DNA of 64,000 bases from Corynebacterium sp. HMSC036D02 (lineage in GTDB: Bacteria; Actinomycetota; Actinomycetes; Mycobacteriales; Mycobacteriaceae): NCBI RefSeq assembly GCF_001836165.1, contig NZ_KV827648.1, forward strand, positions 62,001 through 126,000, given 5' to 3'. The notes under the pieces were generated by a model that was given only the letters and a program-made list of their open reading frames with translations, made no database searches and was not told the DNA's origin. The position numbers and the translations under genes are program-made. Within the stretch, counting starts at the first letter, position 1; every line of letters begins with the position of its first letter. Of the stretch, positions 27,794 to 39,250 are shown piece by piece.

Positions 27794-28783
27794 CTAGTTA
27801 TTGTTCTTGCGGCGCTGCTTCTTGGAGCGATTGTCCTTCTTGCGTGCGCCCGGCTTCGGAGCAGAGGTGCGCTTGAGCTCAGCCTTGGCGGCTGCCTCTT
27901 CTTCTTCCTCGCGGTCCATCTTGGCGTAGACGATGCGGGTCTGGAAGAAGGTCCACACGGTGTTAGCCAGCATGTAGAAGAGCAGACCAATGGGCCAAAT
28001 GGAGCCGGAGAAGACCAGCATTGCCGGCATAAACCACAGCATCATCTTGTTCATCATGGCCATCTGCTGCTGCATCATCTCCGCATTCTGACCCTGGGGT
28101 GCAGCAGTCTTGCCGGCGGCGCGACGAGCCTCCTGGCGGTTCAAGGTCATACGTGCGTTGAAGTGCGTGAGTGTCGCAATGATCGCGATGAGCGGGACGA
28201 TGATGACGGCCGCCTGGGCGGTGGTGGTTTCCTTAACAATCTCCAGCCCCGAGTTGAGGCGCAGGTTGGCCACCAGCGGAACGCCAAAGATCTTCGCGTC
28301 CACGAACTGCTTCACCAGCTCCGGCTCGAAAATGTAGTTCGCAATGGAGGCGTTCATCTCCTCCGACATTGCTTCACCCGCCGGGTGGCCAATGCCACCG
28401 GCGACGGCAACAGTGCGGTCAAAGGAGCGCAGCACGTGGAACAGACCAATGAACATCGGGATCTGCGCGAACATAGGCAGGCAGCCCGCTACGGGGCGGA
28501 CGCCAGATTCCTTGTAGATGCGCTGCATCTCCTGCGCCGCCTTGGTCTGGTCATTGGCGTACTTGGTGCGCAGTTCCTGGATTTGCGGCTGTATCTCCTG
28601 CATCTTGCGGGAAGAGCGCAGCTGCGTGATGGTCGGCTTGACCATGATGGCCTTGAGCGTCCATGTCAGAAGAACAATGGCGATGATCCAGGTTCCGCCC
28701 CATGCGGAATCAAGAACGAAGCTCAAGAGCCAATGCCAGAACCACAAGACGGCTGAAATTGGCCAATAGATGAAATTAAGCAC
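27794..28783 (-). CDS. yidC: Membrane protein insertase YidC
   Basis: The protein has 329 residues from a GTG start. The Oxa1 core has the amphipathic stretch with the conserved arginine ([20 protein letters not shown]), the coiled segment, [21 protein letters not shown], and the last helices near [17 protein letters not shown]. The C-terminus is strongly basic ([15 protein letters not shown]), as in other Gram-positive YidC proteins that bind ribosomes. It lies in the rpmH-rnpA-yidD operon. Confidence 0.96.
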   Translation of the reverse strand: MLNFIYWPISAVLWFWHWLLSFVLDSAWGGTWIIAIVLLTWTLKAIMVKPTITQLRSSRKMQEIQPQIQELRTKYANDQTKAAQEMQRIYKESGVRPVAGCLPMFAQIPMFIGLFHVLRSFDRTVAVAGGIGHPAGEAMSEEMNASIANYIFEPELVKQFVDAKIFGVPLVANLRLNSGLEIVKETTTAQAAVIIVPLIAIIATLTHFNARMTLNRQEARRAAGKTAAPQGQNAEMMQQQMAMMNKMMLWFMPAMLVFSGSIWPIGLLFYMLANTVWTFFQTRIVYAKMDREEEEEAAAKAELKRTSAPKPGARKKDNRSKKQRRKNNN

Positions 28784-28792
28784 GAGAGTTAT

Positions 28793-29071
28793 TTACCTCA
28801 GTTGTTGTTTGGTCGGTACCGGATCAAACCCGCCCGGGTGCCAGGGACCGCACTTGCATAACCTGGCGAGGGCCATGCCCGATCCCTTGAGGGCTCCATG
28901 AATCGATATGGCCTCGAGGGCATAGGCACTGCATGTCGGATCAAAACGACAGGTGGAGACCATCTTAAGGCCTGATAGGTGCTTTTGGTAGAAGCGCACC
29001 CCGTGAACCAGGACTCTGCCGAAGCCGCGAGCTTCCGGGATCTCCTCACCTTGGGAGTTCAGATATCCCAT
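28793..29071 (-). CDS. yidD: Membrane protein insertion efficiency factor YidD
   Basis: The protein has 92 residues. The family signature is [16 protein letters not shown] followed by [14 protein letters not shown]. YidD helps YidC-dependent insertion of membrane proteins and lies at the inner face of the membrane. Its start overlaps the end of rnpA by 13 bases. Confidence 0.95.
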   Translation of the reverse strand: MGYLNSQGEEIPEARGFGRVLVHGVRFYQKHLSGLKMVSTCRFDPTCSAYALEAISIHGALKGSGMALARLCKCGPWHPGGFDPVPTKQQLR

Positions 29072-29427
29072 GTGCTTAGCGCTTTGCGGATATCACGCTC
29101 AAGGCGTTCACTGGTGGCCTCGCCGCTGGCGGGCAGGGCGCGGATGACAATGTCAACGTTGGCGGGCAGAATTGCCCCTTTGACGCCATCGCGCATGAGG
29201 GACATGCACACATGACGAAGCCGCCGGGAGGTGCGGTGGCGAACCACGGCATTCCCGACGGCCTTCGACACGATGAGACCGAACCGCGGCCCAGTGGCCG
29301 CGATGGCGTCTTCACCGTCATTAAAGCGCAAATGCACGACGGCAGTGCGCGTGCCCGCCCGGCGCCCGCCCTTGATGGTCCTCCGAAATTGCCTCGGGGA
29401 CGTGAGCTTGTGCTGGGCTGGAAGCAT
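29059..29427 (-). CDS. rnpA: Ribonuclease P protein component
   Basis: The protein has 122 residues. It supports the RNase P RNA in cutting the 5' leader from pre-tRNAs. The basic N-terminus [18 protein letters not shown] and the RNR-type motif [16 protein letters not shown] are typical. It lies 3 bases after rpmH and overlaps yidD. Confidence 0.95.
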   Translation of the reverse strand: MLPAQHKLTSPRQFRRTIKGGRRAGTRTAVVHLRFNDGEDAIAATGPRFGLIVSKAVGNAVVRHRTSRRLRHVCMSLMRDGVKGAILPANVDIVIRALPASGEATSERLERDIRKALSTWDI

Positions 29428-29430
29428 GAA

Positions 29431-29574
29431 TTAAGCGGTGAGCTTAGCGCGACCCTTCTTGCGACGAGCGGCGACGATGGCGCGGCCGGCGCGGGTGCTC
29501 ATGCGGGTACGGAAGCCGTGCTTGCGAGCACGACGACGGTTGTTCGGCTGGAAGGTACGCTTACCCTTTGCCAC
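29431..29574 (-). CDS. rpmH: 50S ribosomal protein L34
   Basis: The protein has 47 residues, starting at GTG 29574. It begins [15 protein letters not shown], has [16 protein letters not shown] in the middle and ends KKGRAKLTA, which is the complete L34 protein. AAGGAG lies upstream of the start. It is the first gene of the operon that runs away from dnaA on the minus strand. Confidence 0.97.
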   Translation of the reverse strand: MAKGKRTFQPNNRRRARKHGFRTRMSTRAGRAIVAARRKKGRAKLTA

Positions 29575-30000
29575 GATTAACTCCTTGAAGTTGTTGGTGG
29601 ATGGCACAGCTTCGCGCCACTGATGGCGGTGGGCTTAAACATCCACTGATGAATGGTGTACGTGGGGATAAGGCTTCGCACTTTAAGCGCCGTGAGGCGT
29701 GGCGAGGCATTCCCACATGCAACATGTGCGCCATGCACTGTTGCGATAGACCATCACAGGTTACGTGACAGATAGTGCGCGAAACAAATCGACACACTGG
29801 GTGTCCCCGAAATTACAAAGATGTTTTTATCCGCAGCTAGAACGCCACTTTTTGCCCACATGCTGCGCGGCTAGCGCCCCCTCCCGCTGTCCGCCCACCG
29901 CGCTAGGCGCCACCGTGTCGAGCGCACATAAAAGCGCGTTAGACAGCGCCCCTATAAAGCGGTACAACTGAGGAATCGAATTCCACAGTCACCCACAGGA

Positions 30001-30133
30001 TGTGGATAACTCTCAATCATAACTTGAGACTTTTGCTGTTAACGCAGGTCAACTGCATTAAGGAGCCAATTCATAGTTATCCACAGCCATAAGATAGGCT
30101 GTGGATAAACCACCTATCCACACCTGTGGATAA
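30001..30133. other. oriC: Origin region upstream of dnaA: DnaA-box cluster A
   Basis: Perfect 9-mer DnaA boxes (TTATCCACA or its complement) are at 30001-30009 (-), 30077-30085 (+), 30100-30108 (-) and 30125-30133 (-), and CTATCCACA (one mismatch) is at 30114-30122. The 29575-30372 stretch contains no gene. It also holds the rpmH promoter side and, from 30180 to 30290, a more A/T-rich part (for example TAAATATT). The switch of gene direction at dnaA supports an origin here, but cluster B on the other side of dnaA is also a candidate part of it. Confidence 0.8.
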
Positions 30134-30372
30134 CTTTGTGGAAACCGAGGTTACACGCTAAAACATTGTGTGGAATCTCCGGTGGAAATCACAAACTTCT
30201 TGTGATTTCTCGTTCCGTATCTCTTTCTTATCCATCCGTCCATCCCCGATTCTCACCCAAAGTCACGCAGTAAATATTTGGTTCTCAAGGCCACTTCTTC
30301 CCAGAACCACATAGGTGTGGCCGCCTCTTTGGCAGCACCGCGTGAACTTTAACTACACAGAAGGTAGGCGTT

Positions 30373-32013
30373 GTGTCCGATCCGCAAGCAGCCCTCCGGG
30401 CCAGCTGGAAAGCTGTGGTCAGTGATTTACTGGCTCAGTCCGAACAATCAAATTCGGACGTACCCAACTTCTCCCATAGCCAGCGCCTCAACCTCCAACT
30501 CGTCGAACCCATCATGATCGGTGATGGCTACGCGTTGATCGCCGCGCCACATGAGAACGCCAAAACTGTCATCGAAACTGAACTAGGGGAATACATCACC
30601 CGCGCTTTATCGCAGCACATGGGTCGCCCCTGTTCTTTGGCCGTGACCATTGCAGCGCCACCGCAGCCGGCACCACAGGAAGAGCCCCCAGCACCCGCAC
30701 CTCAACGCCCTATCCAAACCGAGGCTCCCGAACACGGCATGGGGCACCAGGCTCAGGCTTTCCAGCAGCCGACCCAGTCCACTCAGCCCGCTCCAGCTTC
30801 CCAGCCAGAGACACCAAGCCACCATCAGCCGCGCTCATGGGAGGCCGCGCATTCCCCAGCCAGCCTCGATGAATTGGCGCAACACTACAGCGAGCAACAG
30901 AGCACCGCTCCCAGTGGCTACCCCGAAGCAACCGGGGCACGGATCCCGCGGGAGGAGCCAGCGCACAACCCGAACCGAGAAAAGTCTCTCAACCCGAAGC
31001 ACACCTTTGAGAACTTCGTCATCGGTTCCTCCAACCGCTTTGCCAACGGCGCCGCCGTGGCCGTCGCGGAGAACCCCGCGCGCGCCTATAACCCACTCTT
31101 TATTTGGGGCGGCTCCGGCCTCGGCAAAACGCACCTGCTGCACGCGGCCGGCAACTACGCCCAGGTCCTGCACCCGGGACTGCGCGTGAAGTACGTTTCC
31201 TCGGAGGAATTCACCAACGACTACATCAACTCCCTGCGTGATGACCGCCAGGAATCCTTCAAGCGCCGCTACCGCAACCTGGACATCCTCATGGTCGATG
31301 ACATCCAGTTCCTAGAAGGTAAGGAGTCCACGCAGGAGGAGTTCTTCCACACCTTCAATGCGCTGCACCAGGCCAATAAGCAAATCATTTTGTCCTCCGA
31401 CCGCCCACCGAAGCAGCTGACCACGCTGGAAGATCGCCTCCGCACGCGCTTCGAGGGCGGGCTAATTACAGATATTCAGCCGCCAGACCTAGAGACGCGC
31501 ATCGCCATTCTCATGAAGAAGGCCTCCGCGGACGGGACCGACGTCGATCGCTCGGTCCTCGAGCTCATCGCCTCTCGCTTCGAATCCTCGATCCGCGAGC
31601 TCGAAGGTGCGCTCATCCGCGTTTCTGCCTATTCCTCTCTGGTCAATGAGCCGATCAGCCTAGAGATGGCGGAGATTGCTCTGCATGATCTAGCCCCGGA
31701 TTCTGCAGATCGCCAGATCACCGCAGCAGCCATCATCGAAGTCACCGCGGACTACTTCAACATCGACGTGGATACCTTGCGCGGTTCTGGTAAGAAACGC
31801 GCCGTCGCCCACGCCCGCCAGCTGGCGATGTATCTGTGCCGCGAGCTCACTGAGCTCTCCCTGCCAAAAATTGGTGATCAATTCGGCGGCAAAGACCACA
31901 CCACCGTCATCTATGCGGACCGCAAGATCCGTAAGGAGATGACTGAGAACCGAAATACCTACGACGAGATCCAGGCCCTAACCCAACGCGTGAAGAACCA
32001 CAACCAGCGTTAA
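30373..32013 (+). CDS. dnaA: Chromosomal replication initiator DnaA
   Basis: The protein has 546 residues from GTG 30373, with GAAGGTAGG upstream. Domain I is near the N-terminus, then comes a long Pro/Gln/Ala-rich linker (about 95-205), typical of actinobacteria. The AAA+ domain has Walker [11 protein letters not shown] and Walker [10 protein letters not shown], and domain IV binds DnaA boxes through [15 protein letters not shown]. It opens the origin and loads the helicase. Boxes on both sides of the gene suggest autoregulation. Confidence 0.98.
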   Translation: MSDPQAALRASWKAVVSDLLAQSEQSNSDVPNFSHSQRLNLQLVEPIMIGDGYALIAAPHENAKTVIETELGEYITRALSQHMGRPCSLAVTIAAPPQPAPQEEPPAPAPQRPIQTEAPEHGMGHQAQAFQQPTQSTQPAPASQPETPSHHQPRSWEAAHSPASLDELAQHYSEQQSTAPSGYPEATGARIPREEPAHNPNREKSLNPKHTFENFVIGSSNRFANGAAVAVAENPARAYNPLFIWGGSGLGKTHLLHAAGNYAQVLHPGLRVKYVSSEEFTNDYINSLRDDRQESFKRRYRNLDILMVDDIQFLEGKESTQEEFFHTFNALHQANKQIILSSDRPPKQLTTLEDRLRTRFEGGLITDIQPPDLETRIAILMKKASADGTDVDRSVLELIASRFESSIRELEGALIRVSAYSSLVNEPISLEMAEIALHDLAPDSADRQITAAAIIEVTADYFNIDVDTLRGSGKKRAVAHARQLAMYLCRELTELSLPKIGDQFGGKDHTTVIYADRKIRKEMTENRNTYDEIQALTQRVKNHNQR

Positions 32014-32031
32014 CACCACGCAGCGCTTGGC

Positions 32032-32090
32032 GACGCCCCTGCCCACCTCCCGCAACAACCATTCCGCGGGGATGGGTAGGGGCGTCTTTG
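32032..32090 (+). terminator. Strong hairpin terminator after dnaA
   Basis: GACGCCCCTGCCCACCTCCC pairs with GGGGATGGGTAGGGGCGTC over about 20 bases (a few mismatches) around a 12-base loop, and TTTG follows. Confidence 0.8.
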
Positions 32091-32104
32091 CGTCCGCTAA
32101 AAAG

Positions 32105-32373
32105 TTATCCACACCATTATTCACAGCTGTGTAATTTCACTGTTGTAATTTGTAGATCCTCATCACGTTTTCTTCTTCCACAGCAGATCAGAAGGGTCAT
32201 TGCCCTTGTGATTAACCCTGTGATCAGCGCAGACAGATCTGGGGATGGATTGTGGATAACTTTGACCCCGACCCAGTTACTCACATTTCTTGTCATTTGA
32301 TCACAGTGATCCCACATGCTGACTCACAGATCGGTTCGCGGCTCAGAGCTTGGCTTTTAGCGGGTTGTCCACA
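32105..32373. other. DnaA-box cluster B between dnaA and dnaN
   Basis: Perfect boxes are at 32105-32113 (+) and 32251-32259 (-). Boxes with one mismatch are TTATTCACA at 32117-32125 and TTGTCCACA at 32365-32373. The 32380-32435 part is A/T-rich and could be an unwinding element. The whole 32014-32588 gap has no gene that I would call. It is an alternative or second part of the origin and contains the dnaN promoter. Confidence 0.7.
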
Positions 32374-32588
32374 GATCCCACAGCGCTTATTACTACTCCT
32401 ATTTTGTTTTCTCCCTAACTAAGAAGAAAAAGGATGTGTGTGATTCGTCGGCGCCCTGCTCGGCCGCACGCCTGAATCGCAAAGCAGAGAAGGTGAATGA
32501 CAAAATCCTGTGCTTCGGCACCGATCCTGTAAGTTGGAGTGAGCTTGCAAGAATCTTCCATCCGCAACTAGAGGAGCGTCTCACCATC

Positions 32589-33770
32589 ATGGAGCAGTCC
32601 GTGTCATTTCGCGTTGCCAAAGATGACCTCGCCAACGCCGTAGCGTGGGTCGCGCGCAGCCTTCCCTCGAAGGTCACCCAACCGGTACTGCGCGCCATGC
32701 TGATCACCGCGGATGACAATGGTTTGGAATTCACCGGCTTCGACTACGAAGTCTCCACCCGCGTGCGTATCGCTGGCATGGTGGATGAGCCGGGACGCAT
32801 CGCCGTGGCCGGTAAGTTGCTCTCTGACATCGTTGCTTCCTTGCCCAACAAGGAAATCGAGATGACGCAGGAAGACAACAAGGTTTTGTTGATCTGTGGT
32901 TCCTCCCGTTTCGAGCTGCCGCTCATTCCGCTGGATGATTACCCCCAGCTTCCCGTCCTGCCGGAGGTCACCGGCACCATTAACCCGCAGCTCTTCGTGG
33001 AGGCCATCAGCCAGGTCGTTGCGGCCGCCGGCAAGGATGACACCCTGCCGATGCTCACCGGTGTGCACATCGACATCAATGGTTCCCACGTGGAAATGAC
33101 GGCGACGGACCGTTTCCGCCTGGCCATGCGCACCTTCGAGTGGGAGCCGGTATCTCCTGATGTCCAGGCCAAGCTCCTTGTCCCGGCCAAGACTCTGCAG
33201 GAGACCGGCCGCTCCCTGGACACGCACCTCAACATCCCGGTTGAAATCGCCGTGGGCACGGGTGAGAACATCGCTGCAGAAGGCCTGTTTGGCCTGCATG
33301 CGGATAACCGCGAGACCACGACACGTATGCTGGACGCCGATTTCCCTAACGTTGCTCCCTTGCTGCCCAAGACCCACAGCGCCATGGCCAGCATTGAGGT
33401 TGCTCCGCTCCAGGAAGCCATTCGCCGCGTCTCGCTGTTGACGGATCGCAACGCTCAGATCCGCATGGAATTCAGCGAAGGTGAGGTGACCTTGGCGGCC
33501 GGTGCGGACTCTGGTCGCGCAAGTGAGACCTTGCCGTGCGCTTTCAACGGCCGTGAGGATTTTGTCATTGCCTTCAACCCGTCCTACCTCAAGGATGGTT
33601 TGGCAGTGGTTCACACAGATCGCGTGGTCTTCGGCTTCACCGAACCTTCGCGCCCGGCAATCATGATTCCGGAACCGGAAGAGCTGCCGGCAGCCAACGA
33701 AGACGGCTCTTTCCCCACCCCGGAGACTGATTTCACCTACCTCTTGATGCCGGTGCGCTTGCCAGGCTAG
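32589..33770 (+). CDS. dnaN: DNA polymerase III beta subunit (sliding clamp)
   Basis: The protein has 393 residues from ATG 32589. The upstream in-frame extension is not clamp-like, and GAGGAG lies about 12 bases before this start. It forms the ring that holds the polymerase on DNA. The three-domain clamp pattern is seen in [20 protein letters not shown] and the C-terminal [10 protein letters not shown], which ends in the usual MPVR-type tail. recF follows 5 bases later. Confidence 0.97.
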   Translation: MEQSVSFRVAKDDLANAVAWVARSLPSKVTQPVLRAMLITADDNGLEFTGFDYEVSTRVRIAGMVDEPGRIAVAGKLLSDIVASLPNKEIEMTQEDNKVLLICGSSRFELPLIPLDDYPQLPVLPEVTGTINPQLFVEAISQVVAAAGKDDTLPMLTGVHIDINGSHVEMTATDRFRLAMRTFEWEPVSPDVQAKLLVPAKTLQETGRSLDTHLNIPVEIAVGTGENIAAEGLFGLHADNRETTTRMLDADFPNVAPLLPKTHSAMASIEVAPLQEAIRRVSLLTDRNAQIRMEFSEGEVTLAAGADSGRASETLPCAFNGREDFVIAFNPSYLKDGLAVVHTDRVVFGFTEPSRPAIMIPEPEELPAANEDGSFPTPETDFTYLLMPVRLPG

Positions 33771-33775
33771 GCCAT

Positions 33776-34954
33776 ATGTATATTCGCGATCTCGATGTCA
33801 GGGACTTCCGCTCCTGGCCCGAGCTCACCCTCAGGCTGAAACCGGGAATTACCCTGTTTGTCGGCCGCAACGGTTTCGGCAAAACCAACATCGTCGAGGC
33901 CATCGGGTATACCGCGCATCTATCCTCGCACCGTGTGGCCCACGATGCCCCCCTCGTGCGCCAGGGTGCGCACAATGCTCGTATCTCCGCCACGGCGGTG
34001 AACCAGGGCAGAGAGCTCACGGCACACCTACTAATCAAACCCCACGCGGCTAACCAGGCGCAGATTAATCGCACGCGCCTGAAATCCCCGCGTGAGCTCC
34101 TGGGCGTGGTGAAAACCGTGTTATTTTCCCCGGAGGATTTGTCCCTCGTGCGCGGTGAACCGGCAGCGCGCCGCCAGTATCTGGATGACATCATTGCCTC
34201 ACGCACGCCGCGTTTGGCTGGTGTGAAGGCTGATTATGACAAGGTGCTCAAGCAGCGGAATGCGTTGTTGAAATCGGCGTCGCCAAGCTTGCGTCGCGGC
34301 TACAGCGACAGTGATGGTGCCTCGGCGCTGGCGACTCTCGACGTGTGGGATACGCAGCTGTCTTCCCTCGGTGCGCAGGTGATTCAGGCACGCCTTGCGC
34401 TTGTCGACGAACTCCGCGAGCTCATCCCCGCCGCCTATGCCGGTCTTGCCCCGGAATCGCGACCGGCGAATATTGAGTACAAGTCCACTGTGGACATTTC
34501 TGACCGCGAGGTCATCGAGGCCATGATGCTGACGGAACTCGCTACCAAGCGCCAGCGAGAGATCGAACGTGGCATCTCTCTCGTCGGTCCGCACCGCGAT
34601 GACCTCCTGCTTAATCTAGGAACGAGCCCAGCTAAGGGCTTTGCCAGCCACGGCGAGACGTGGTCCTATGCCATCTCCTTGCGGTTGGCGGAGTTCAACC
34701 TGCTGCGCCAGGACGGCACTGATCCGATCCTCATCCTCGATGATGTCTTCGCTGAGTTGGATGCCAAACGCCGCGAGAAGCTCGTTCACCTCGCGGCAGG
34801 TGCGGAACAGGTGCTGATCACTGCGGCGGTGGATGAGGATCTGCCCGGCAACTTGCAGCCCATCGAGAGATTCACGGTCACGGTTCGGGATACCGACGAG
34901 GGCCGAGTTTCTGAGATCGCTCCTTATGACGCGGGTGGTGATGAGGATGACTGA
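33776..34954 (+). CDS. recF: DNA replication and repair protein RecF
   Basis: The protein has 392 residues. It is an ABC-type ATPase that helps load RecA at gaps. Walker A is GRNGFGKTN (about residue 30), the signature region is [17 protein letters not shown] and the Walker B/D-loop is [18 protein letters not shown]. The end overlaps the start of the dciA-like gene. Confidence 0.96.
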   Translation: MYIRDLDVRDFRSWPELTLRLKPGITLFVGRNGFGKTNIVEAIGYTAHLSSHRVAHDAPLVRQGAHNARISATAVNQGRELTAHLLIKPHAANQAQINRTRLKSPRELLGVVKTVLFSPEDLSLVRGEPAARRQYLDDIIASRTPRLAGVKADYDKVLKQRNALLKSASPSLRRGYSDSDGASALATLDVWDTQLSSLGAQVIQARLALVDELRELIPAAYAGLAPESRPANIEYKSTVDISDREVIEAMMLTELATKRQREIERGISLVGPHRDDLLLNLGTSPAKGFASHGETWSYAISLRLAEFNLLRQDGTDPILILDDVFAELDAKRREKLVHLAAGAEQVLITAAVDEDLPGNLQPIERFTVTVRDTDEGRVSEIAPYDAGGDEDD

Positions 34955-35489
34955 GCAGGACTTTGATCCGGTGAAGGCGCTTTTTGAACGCACGCGGAAC
35001 AATTCCAAGAATCCGCCGAAGCTCAATAAACCGGCGCCCAAAATGAACTTGGCACAGACATCTTCCGAGAAGAAGCCAAAGCCCTATCAGCGTGGTAGGC
35101 CGAGCGGTCCTGATGGCCGTCGCAGACGCCGCAGCCTCGAGATCCCTAGCCTCGGCGCACAGATCCAACGAGAGATTGGCAAGCGCGGCTGGGAACACGA
35201 ATTGGCTCATGGCTGGGTCATGGGAAATTGGGAGAACCTCGTCGGCGAGCGGATCGCTGCGCATACGCAACCGCTCACTATCAAGGAGCAGGTTGTCTAC
35301 GTGGCGTGTGATTCCTCCAGCTGGGCTACCGAGTTGCGCTACCTGCAGCGCCCCATCTTGCAAAAGATCGCGGATCGCCTGGGCCCGGACGTGGTGGTTA
35401 AGCTGCACATTCAGGGCCCTAAGCAGCACCGCAACTATGAAGGCCGCCAATGGGTCAAGCCGCAAGGTTCCCAAGATACGTATGGCTGA
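34947..35489 (+). CDS. dciA: DciA-type helicase loader (DUF721)
   Basis: The protein has 180 residues from ATG 34947; ATG 34941 is an alternative. A disordered basic N-terminal half is followed by the DUF721 domain from about residue 85 ([22 protein letters not shown], then [18 protein letters not shown]). DciA proteins load or activate the DnaB helicase in bacteria lacking DnaC, and the gene between recF and gyrB is conserved in actinobacteria. The start overlaps recF by 8 bases. Confidence 0.88.
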   Translation: MTEQDFDPVKALFERTRNNSKNPPKLNKPAPKMNLAQTSSEKKPKPYQRGRPSGPDGRRRRRSLEIPSLGAQIQREIGKRGWEHELAHGWVMGNWENLVGERIAAHTQPLTIKEQVVYVACDSSSWATELRYLQRPILQKIADRLGPDVVVKLHIQGPKQHRNYEGRQWVKPQGSQDTYG

Positions 35490-35566
35490 TTTTCGGCGAT
35501 CGCGAAATTCACGCAAATTTGGGGCTCTCACGGACGTGCAGTGCCCTTGCGTGGGGGGACACAGTG

Positions 35567-37665
<2,099 letters not shown>

Positions 37666-37686
37666 GCGCTAGGTAAAACCCGCAAA

Positions 37687-37719
37687 AGCCAGCACCTCAA
37701 CTGAGGTGCTGGCTTTTTT
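37687..37719 (+). terminator. Rho-independent terminator after gyrB
   Basis: AGCCAGCACCTC and GAGGTGCTGGCT form a perfect 12-bp stem with loop AACT, followed by TTTTTT. Confidence 0.95.
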
Positions 37720-37738
37720 CGTCGTCAAGCGCGCGCTC

Positions 37739-38185
37739 TTAGACAGTGCCCATGTGGCGCTGCAGAACACGGCCGATGATCGCCACGTTGGGCTCCAAGA
37801 TGGAGGAGGCCTTGCCGCGAAGTGACTTGTAGGTGCGAGCGATACCAGGGGCCTTAACGTCCTCAGCGGCTTTGTCCGCAGTGTTCATGATGACCTCTGT
37901 AACCTCAGCGCTGCGTCCGTCCAGGTAAGTGCCGAAATCAGACTGCTCAGAGCCTTCGAATTCCTTCCAGTAGGAATCCAGGCTGTTGAGCAACTCCGGA
38001 AGCATGTGGTTGATTCCCTTGGACAAGACCTTAGAATCTGCCTTCTTGGCGGCGCCTAAAGCGCCTTTGAAGGCCATTCCGGAAATGCCGGAGAGCGAAG
38101 AGACGGTGTCATCGGCGGCCGTGGCCAAGTCCGCCACTACGGCGTTGCGGGTAGGGGATTGGAGAAGCTGGGTGAGGTTTGTCAT
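37739..38185 (-). CDS. DUF6918-type conserved hypothetical protein
   Basis: The protein has 148 residues from ATG 38185. The longer frame upstream is out-of-character and overlaps the next gene. It is soluble and helical (VVADLATAADDTVSSLSG, then NHMLPELLNSLDSYW) and resembles a small actinobacterial family of unknown role. TAAGCT lies exactly 7 bases before the start, suggesting a leaderless message. It ends 20 bases from the gyrB terminator, on the opposite strand. Confidence 0.78.
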   Translation of the reverse strand: MTNLTQLLQSPTRNAVVADLATAADDTVSSLSGISGMAFKGALGAAKKADSKVLSKGINHMLPELLNSLDSYWKEFEGSEQSDFGTYLDGRSAEVTEVIMNTADKAAEDVKAPGIARTYKSLRGKASSILEPNVAIIGRVLQRHMGTV

Positions 38186-38195
38186 ACAGGCGAGC

Positions 38196-38642
38196 TTACT
38201 GTGCCGGTGCGGTGGAGCCTGCCTTGAGCGCGGCGAGCTGGTCAGCAATCTCCGGGAAGCCGTTGGTGCGGGCCAGGCGCTCGAGGTCGAAGTCGAGGCC
38301 ACCTTCGTAGAGGCGGCTGTTCTCAGAAGAACCGGAGGAGCCGGCCATCCCGATCTGGGCGGCAAACTCGTCTACCTGGGCGCGCAGTGCCGGGACGTTA
38401 TCCACCACTAGTTTGAGCAGTGCCGCTGCGGCGGCGATGCTACCGCCGATGATGAGCGTCATGTCGATCGGGGTGGAGCCGGTGAGGGAGGAGCCGGCTT
38501 CGCCCTGCTCGAAGTCGGGGTTGAGGTTGTTCTGCCAGTCATTGTCGGCGGTCTTAGCGCTCGCAGCTGGCGTTGCGGCGGTGGCGAGGGTGGTAGCCAC
38601 GACACCGGCGGCGAGGAACTTCTTCAAAGACTTCGAGGGCAT
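38196..38642 (-). CDS. Exported hypothetical protein with one membrane segment
   Basis: The protein has 148 residues. A signal peptide (KKFLAAGVVATTLATAATPAASA) is followed by a polar stretch, a hydrophobic helix (MTLIIGGSIAAAAALLKLVV, about 60-79) and an acidic helical tail. GGAAGGA lies upstream of the ATG. No family is recognised. It is on the minus strand between the TA-like pair and the DUF6918 gene. Confidence 0.7.
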   Translation of the reverse strand: MPSKSLKKFLAAGVVATTLATAATPAASAKTADNDWQNNLNPDFEQGEAGSSLTGSTPIDMTLIIGGSIAAAAALLKLVVDNVPALRAQVDEFAAQIGMAGSSGSSENSRLYEGGLDFDLERLARTNGFPEIADQLAALKAGSTAPAQ

Positions 38643-38692
38643 AGGGGGATTCCTTCCTACAAGGGAATAGAGACTTCTTTATCATGTTTAAC

Positions 38693-38953
38693 TTACATAA
38701 CTTCTGCAACAGAAAGATAGACCTCGGCGCAAAATCGCGCGAATTCTTCATTCTTTCCGCTGAGCGCGGGGACTGCGCGTAAGATCTTTTCTAGTGATTC
38801 AGCCGCCGCCGTGCGGCTGCCATGGACGGCAATTCCCTCGACGGTGGCCGTACTCGCGGCCGCTGCAGCGGCCAAGGCGGCAAAATCGGTAACCCGCACC
38901 CGATGGGCCTGGCAGAACTCCCGCGCTATGAGGAGCAATTGCTCTATGTTCAC
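38693..38953 (-). CDS. Degenerate Doc/Fic-like protein, putative partner of an RHH antitoxin
   Basis: The protein has 86 residues. The N-terminal IEQLLLIAREFCQAHRVRVTDF and the ATVEG and TAAAESLEKILRAVPAL segments follow the pattern of Doc (death-on-curing) toxins. Where Doc/Fic enzymes have the catalytic H-x-F/L-x-D/x-G-N-K-R loop, this protein reads PALSGKNEEF: the histidine is proline and the two basic residues are glutamates. The C-terminal helices after the loop are also shortened. It overlaps the upstream antitoxin gene by 4 bases (ATGA), so it is translated with it. It is probably inactive as an AMP-transferase or kinase. The Doc assignment is my inference from pattern. Confidence 0.6.
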   Translation of the reverse strand: MNIEQLLLIAREFCQAHRVRVTDFAALAAAAAASTATVEGIAVHGSRTAAAESLEKILRAVPALSGKNEEFARFCAEVYLSVAEVM

Positions 38954-39171
38954 TGACTCCCACCCCGGGCTTGGCGGATCTCTGCCTCCAATTCCGCACG
39001 CCCAGGCAGCAGCCGGCGCGCGGTGTCCTGCACGGCAGCATCCGAGAGGGTTCGTGCGGCCGCCGCAACTACGGCTCGCACCACCGCTTCGTGTTTGGAG
39101 GTGCCTTGCGCGGAAGCCAACAAGGTCAGCGCATGGTCTTGTTCTGGGGTCAGGCGCAGTGTCATAGCCAT
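38950..39171 (-). CDS. Ribbon-helix-helix (CopG-type) antitoxin-like protein
   Basis: The protein has 73 residues from ATG 39171 (MAMTLRL). The N-terminal TLRLTPEQDHALTLLASAQGTSKHEAVVRAVVAAA is a ribbon-helix-helix DNA-binding motif, and the acidic C-terminal helix would bind the toxin. A 19-bp palindrome covers its promoter, and TACCAT lies exactly 7 bases before the ATG, so the message is probably leaderless and autorepressed. The downstream gene overlaps it by 4 bases. Confidence 0.75.
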   Translation of the reverse strand: MAMTLRLTPEQDHALTLLASAQGTSKHEAVVRAVVAAAARTLSDAAVQDTARRLLPGRAELEAEIRQARGGSQ

Positions 39172-39179
39172 AGCGCGAA

Positions 39180-39198
39180 TGGTATCACTGTGATACCA
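39180..39198 (-). promoter_or_regulatory. Operator palindrome of the RHH/Doc-like operon
   Basis: TGGTATCACAGTGATACCA (minus strand) is a perfect 9+1+9 palindrome. It overlaps the -10 box TACCAT of the antitoxin gene. Confidence 0.7.
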
Positions 39199-39250
39199 CT
39201 GCTGTGCCACAAACGGCTTTATACGGCCCTGAACGGTAGGATAGGGCGTT

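Noticed and set aside
29765-29971. Open frame of 68 residues in the rpmH-dnaA gap
   Set aside because: It has no ribosome site or -10 box at the start, composition unlike a protein, and lies in the origin region.
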